Origin: Nautilus pompilius
Taxonomy: Eukaryota > Mollusca > Cephalopoda > Nautilida > Nautilidae
Direction of reading: 5' to 3'
Length of the DNA stretch: 64,000 bases
Assembly: GCA_018389105.1 (NCBI GenBank)
Contig: JACATO010000980.1
Span: 372,001-436,000 of the forward strand
The position numbers and the translations under genes are program-made. Of this stretch, positions 58,837 through 64,000 are shown piece by piece. Every line of letters starts with the position of its first letter. Position 1 is the first letter of the stretch. The notes below the pieces were generated by a model. It was not told where the DNA came from. It did not search any database and worked only from the letters and a program-made list of their open reading frames with translations.

Positions 58837-61800
58837 CTGGAAAGAAAAATAGGATAAACAAGTGGAATAATTGCAAGTGATCATTTCAAAGTTCTTTAAT
58901 AGCCAAAGGAAAAAAAAAAAAAGTTTTTCCCTTTTAACCTACTCTTGTATGAACACATCTAGCCATATTAAAACTGCTAACAAACGGATCTGGTCAAGAT
59001 TGTTTTACAGTAAATGTAAGAAGTTCTTATACCAATTCCTTTTTTTTATAAAGCATATGAGGTTTGTCGAAAAGGTATCTGACTTTATTTTTTTCCTGTG
59101 GGAAGTAATGATGTTAGGGAGGCAAAAGTGTGCATAGTGGAGCCGCATGCCTCAGTCGCTATCAGGCAGCCAGTGTGTGAGGTGCTGTACTACTTGTTGC
59201 ATTTTCATTTCGTCCATGATGATGGAACGTGTGGAGCAACGATCTTGCATCAAGTTTTGCCAAAAGCTTGGAGATACCTAAGCAGAAACAATTCACAAAA
59301 TTCAACAGGCTTGTGGTGACAATGCCATGGGTGTTACCCAAATAAAAGAATGGTACAACAGGTTCAAAGATGGCCGCACATCGGTGGAGTGACCAGCATT
59401 CTGGGAGGCCGTCAACAAGCGCAATGCAGTTATCGAGAAAGTGCGGACCTTGATAATGGAGAATCACCATTTAACAGTGCGGGAAATTGGTGACGAAGTT
59501 GGGATCAGTAAAGATTCTGCACATGCAATTTTAAAGAAGGATTTTGGATTGCGCAGAGTGTCAGCGAAATTTGTGCCCAACCTGCTTTCTCAGGAACAAC
59601 AACTTAGACTTGAGGTTGTGCAGGACCTGGATACTGCCAACAGGGATCCTGAGTTCCAGAATACTGTGATAACTGGAGATGAGACGTGGGTGTACGGGTA
59701 CGACCTGGAAGCCAAAGATCAGTCATCACAGTGGAAGCACCCAACGTCACCAAGGCCTGGAGAAAAATCAAGGTGATGCTGACTGTTTTCTTCGACTACT
59801 GGGGTGTTGTGCATCACGAATACGCACCAGAAGAACAAACAGTTACAAAGGAGTACCATCAGGAAGTCCTCCTACGTCTTCGTGATGCAGTTCAGCGCAA
59901 GAGACCGGATCTGTGGGCCTCACAAAACTGGCAGCTGCATCATGACAATGCCCCGGCTCATTCATCATAGCTGATCCAAGGTTTCTTGGCAACGAAAGGC
60001 ATTTCGCTCATTTGCCAGGCTCCCTACTCTCCAGACATGGCTCCTTCTGACTTCTGGTTGTTCCAAAAAATGAGGATGCCACTGAAAGGCTCTCGCTTTG
60101 AGAGCCATTGTAGGAGAAGCATTCCAGATGTGCTTCGAACAGTGGAAGGATCGCTGGGCTAAGTGTGTGGAGGCACAAGGGGCCCACTTTGAAGGGGATT
60201 AGCAATTGAACCCCACCAAGTATGTAATTTTTTTTTCCCAGCCTAAGGTCGGATACATTTTCAACAGACCTCGTACATCTCATATGACTTTGTCATTTCT
60301 TATACTCAGACAAACCACTAAAACCAGGACCAGCGCTACCTAGTACAGAGAAAAATAAACAACATTTTCAAAGTATGATACAGATTAGCTACTCAAACTT
60401 TCTATAGAAATTTTTCAGTTTTCAAGATTAAACTTCAACTGGGCCACTATGTAATACGTTTTGGTAAATCAACTAAATGAAAAATCTCCTTTTAAAGTAA
60501 AAATACAACGATGTACCCTAACCCTGCATTTTTGTTGGGAGATTTTAAAGCAATAACAAAACATTTTTTATTGTGCACATATGGCAAGAACCAACAAGAT
60601 CAAGTGACTTGTGCATAATCTGATTATCTTCCTCCCTTGCTGACAATTAGTAACAAAAGCAAACACCACCTTAATGCATAACTGACAAGATTTCTATGAC
60701 TGCATTAAACTGTTGCGGAAAGACTATCATTATTGTACAGGACAATAGCAATAATTCTACACTGATAGGTTGGGAACATTGCCAGCTACAACGCTCAAAT
60801 CCTGTCAAGATCGTGTGTTTATTCATGTGTTTGTTCCAAAACTAAAGAAAATTCCTCTTAAATAACTTGGAATTTAAAATTCTATATCATCATCATCCAG
60901 TAGAATGAATATCTGTTGCAAGAATAAATGTTGTTGTTTATCAGTTAAAAGTGACACCTTTCACAAATTATATATAAAATAAATAAGATTACAACAGCTA
61001 AATTGTTTTCTCTCAGAAGATACCCCACTCAAGTTTAATTTTTTTCTATTCTCTAAAGCACGCATCCGTGCGTACACAATTCCATACATTGGCCAAGAAA
61101 GATTTGATGGCCCTAAATTATTAAAAATCTAACTAGTTAATTTTATTATTGTAACTTTTACTGTGTAACAATTTATCAACGTGTGTGTGTGTTGCATTTG
61201 TTAGAATCACCGAAGTAACTCAGTATTTTTAAGCCAAAGTAATGACAGCATGGTTGTGAGGACACATCAAAAAGTTCTTTTAAGTGCAACATTTCTAAAC
61301 AACAACAAAAAAAAAGTTATTGAGTCATGCCTAAGCTAACAAAAATGGCAGCGATAAAATTTCAACCCAGTAACTCTCTCATCTGAACCAGTTTCAGATG
61401 TTTTTTTCTTTTCTTGTTCAAGTTCAAATTTTTGCATTGAAAATGTTTGAAAACCTACATGAACTGCTGTATCAACTAAACTGAATAAAAAACTTACTTT
61501 TTCCAATAATTAAGATGTACACTACAGTACAATTTCAGTTTACTTTTAATGAATAGTGTATTATTTATACAGTGAATATTTAAATTTGAGCAAAAACAAA
61601 ACTATTATTAAAAACAAACAATAACCAAACCTAATAAATTAATTTTTATTGGCTATTCTGAATAATACAGATTTAACAATATTGGAAATAGTTTCTGCAA
61701 GTAACTTTGGTTAAGCAAAAAAAAGGATGAATACTTTCATGCTTAGAGAAAATCAAAATTTAGTTTCAAATAATCATTTAAGATTCAGAACAGCATTCAA

Positions 61801-64000
61801 TGTAGATATTGCCCACTACTCTGTTGTTGCTAGATAAAGCAGATAGCATGAGAATACTGGTAACTTTGATTCGATCTCTCTTGCAACATCCAGTTTAACA
61901 CAATAAATATAAGCTAACTAGCTTTACTTGTTGTTTACAATATGTGGGAGCTAAATCATACAAAATTTATAATAATATTGGCAACAGAAAAAAAAATGTT
62001 TGAGCTCTTATTTAATTATCAGTATTTCACAGTACAACACAATCAATACATACTTATAGAGATATTCTTAAGAATAGCTATAATTCTATTAATATAAGGG
62101 GTCTCTGAAACATCAGCCCATGCCAGAGATAGAATAGCTTATGACTACGGCATGAAGATGCCTAAGGTCAAGAATAAAAAAATTCTATGCAACTTCATTT
62201 TTGAAGTTATGCTTATTCATGTGCATAAATATATATTTAAAAAAATTATAGACCATTCTAGTAATAGACAAACTGCTACAATATCGACTGATAATTCTGG
62301 TGATTACTAGTGAAAGAAACATGAAAGCTCATGTTAGTTAATTTAAATTTGCTTCTCTTTGTGTGGTAAAGGGAAAAAAAAATCAATCACCATTCAGCCA
62401 TCACCTGCTGGTGGATATGTGAAGTATATTATGGGAAATATCTGTACGAGATCTTTTTTGTTATAAAAAACATCCAATTAATAGAAATTTGTTATTTTTT
62501 TGTTATATACAGTGATAGCAGGAATTTCAATGCACTAAATAATTTCCGTTCTATGGAGACAGAAGCAACATTCTTGGTATCACTTTTCTCAGCATAGTTA
62601 CCAACCAACTTGATCACATGATAGCACCCATCACTGATAAATGGCCACCCCAGAACTTTTTCCTTATTAGAGACATTCAAAGCAAGAGTTTAGAAGCAGA
62701 AGGCAGATGATAATATTATGATTTACAAAAGGCATCTGTCAATCATTTTGTAGTTACCAAGACTACATAATCATCTCCATATCCTTTTCAAAGTGGTAAA
62801 GAAAGCATGATAGCAAAAGTTAAAAAAGAAAATCCTGCCTTTCTGGAAACAAATTGATTAAAAAAACAACAACAACAACAAAGCAACAATTAATCTAATA
62901 TCAGTAGTTAGCAATGGCAGTACAATCTGCTGCCTGCCAGTGATTCTAAAGCAGTAGTCATCCCTAAGGAAGCAGTAATCCCGATCAATTCATTTGTAAG
63001 TAGAGAAGGAAAATGCTTTGGAACCCATAAAAAACAGAAAAGTCAATAATCAGAACGATTATATTTCAGCATAGAGCAGCTGAGATTCAGGGATTAATCA
63101 ATGATTCTTCAAAGGCTTGATTTGGCACTATACAGGAAGAAAGGGATGCCTGCCTACTCAGAAAATCCCATCATCAATTTTCAGTCTTCAGGCTGGAGTG
63201 ACAACATGAGCCATAAAGGATCACATTGCCCGACAGCTTCTACTTAACATCAGATCTTAAAACATACATAGTGCTGATTAATAATAAAAGCAGGTAGTGA
63301 ACTATGCATTTAGCAGGCTGCTAACATCAGCATCACTAAAAAATAAACCATGAATGTGCACTAATCCATCCACTTTTTAAATTTTCATTAAGACTCATAT
63401 CTTGTGAAGAATAAAGATAATGGTAAAATGACAGTTAGGTGACTGACACAAGAGCAGTTCATTTTTGCAATAAATCTAATTTGCTAAATTCTAATAGAAA
63501 AATATTTTTAAGCTTCATAGGCCTATTCTTTTCTTGCAGGTTAGTTTTCCACTAATATTATTCAAGTAAAGATGAAATTAGAAACTGACATTTTAAACAC
63601 TACAATTGCTTAATGGGTAAACTTAATATTTAGTAAACCAAGTAATGACAATGAATAACAATCTAGCAAACCAGCAGGTGTTTGGAAGAATTTTCAAGCA
63701 TTTTTAGTGTACATTTTTACCTGTCATACAAAGTTAAAATAAAGAACAGTGTTGATGTTCACAACTAATACTGAACTGTAAACTTCTGGAAGACAATATC
63801 CAAAGCAGACTGCAAGGTCTCTTGACAATTTGCAATAAAAAATTTTCTAAAGTGAAAAAAAAATAAAATCTGTATGCATAAAAAAATATAGAAAATAAAA
63901 CTATATCATTGCATCCAACATAACTAATATCATAACTTTCAACCAAAAATTAAAAACTGGAACCGTATGTAACCATTTTTAGTTTTTAGAAATGAATTGC
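58837..64000 (-). other. srGAP intron continuing past the window edge
   Basis: No further F-BAR exon was found up to the right edge, so the next upstream exon lies outside. The only recognised feature is the mariner at 59,058-60,282. The interval 60,283-64,000 is AT-rich with short runs such as (GT)n near 61,182 and (AAC)n near 62,868. Confidence 0.6.
59058..60282 (+). mobile_element. Nearly full-length DD34D mariner transposon
   Basis: TA-flanked, with inverted ends around GAGGTTTGTCGAAAAGGTAT (left) and its counterpart at the right, which carries a 9-base insertion. The transposase starts at about 59,216 (MERVEQRSCIKFCQKLG), with HTH blocks IKEWYNRFKDGRTSVE and LTVREIGDEVGISKDSAH, then ITGDETWVYGYD (first Asp), HHDNAPAH (second Asp, near 59,942) and YSPDMAPSDFWLF (third Asp), with 34 residues between the last two as in mariner. 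Three in-frame stops (near 59,279, 59,391 and 59,968) and one frameshift (near 59,750) inactivate it. Length 1,225 bp, close to the usual 1.3 kb. Confidence 0.93.

Overview
This window is intron-rich, AT-rich animal DNA. The coding exons use standard GT-AG splicing (one GC-AG intron), the proteins are bilaterian families, and the introns are littered with cut-and-paste DNA transposons (Tc1, mariner, Tigger/pogo, hAT). The base composition, long introns and repeat types fit a mollusc, perhaps a cephalopod, but that is inference; nothing here fixes the species.

Two genes are firmly supported, both on the minus strand. The first (2,724-9,721) is a complete nine-exon short-chain dehydrogenase orthologous to DHRS1. 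Its spliced frame is 321 residues and has the TGASRGIG cofactor loop, the NNAY motif, the Ser/Tyr/Lys catalytic set and the family's C-terminal tail. Its presumed promoter is a small CpG-containing block at about 10,650-10,960, next to a (CA)n-bearing minisatellite. The second (18,956-58,836, continuing beyond the right edge) is the 3' part of a Slit-Robo Rho GTPase-activating protein (srGAP). Fourteen exons join in one frame of 848 residues: the end of the F-BAR domain, its coiled-coil tail, a complete RhoGAP domain with arginine finger, a short acidic linker, one SH3 domain and a Ser/Pro-rich tail. The N-terminal roughly 290 residues lie outside the window.

The intervals between and within these genes hold mobile elements: a degraded Tc1 (940-1,670); an hAT dimerisation fragment (11,573-11,953); a Tigger derivative with a tandem array (22,130-22,960); a degraded hAT (24,030-25,760); a Tc1 remnant (28,300-28,950); a poorly resolved patch (32,810-34,000); a terminally complete Tc1 with IR/DR ends (39,933-41,525); a Tigger (47,544-49,141); a deleted mariner-like element that keeps its helix-turn-helix part (49,470-49,978); a Tc1 fragment (52,430-52,650); a GC-rich repeat-like island (52,780-53,530); and a nearly full-length DD34D mariner (59,058-60,282).

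The points most worth a second look are a candidate alternative last exon that would end srGAP before its SH3 domain (43,044-43,108), a NAGNAG acceptor on the linker exon, the GC-AG intron in DHRS1, a possible head-to-head promoter with a small plus-strand transcript, and a possible unrecognised 69-residue minus-strand gene at 16,497-16,902. I found no CRISPR array, rRNA, tRNA or prokaryotic feature.
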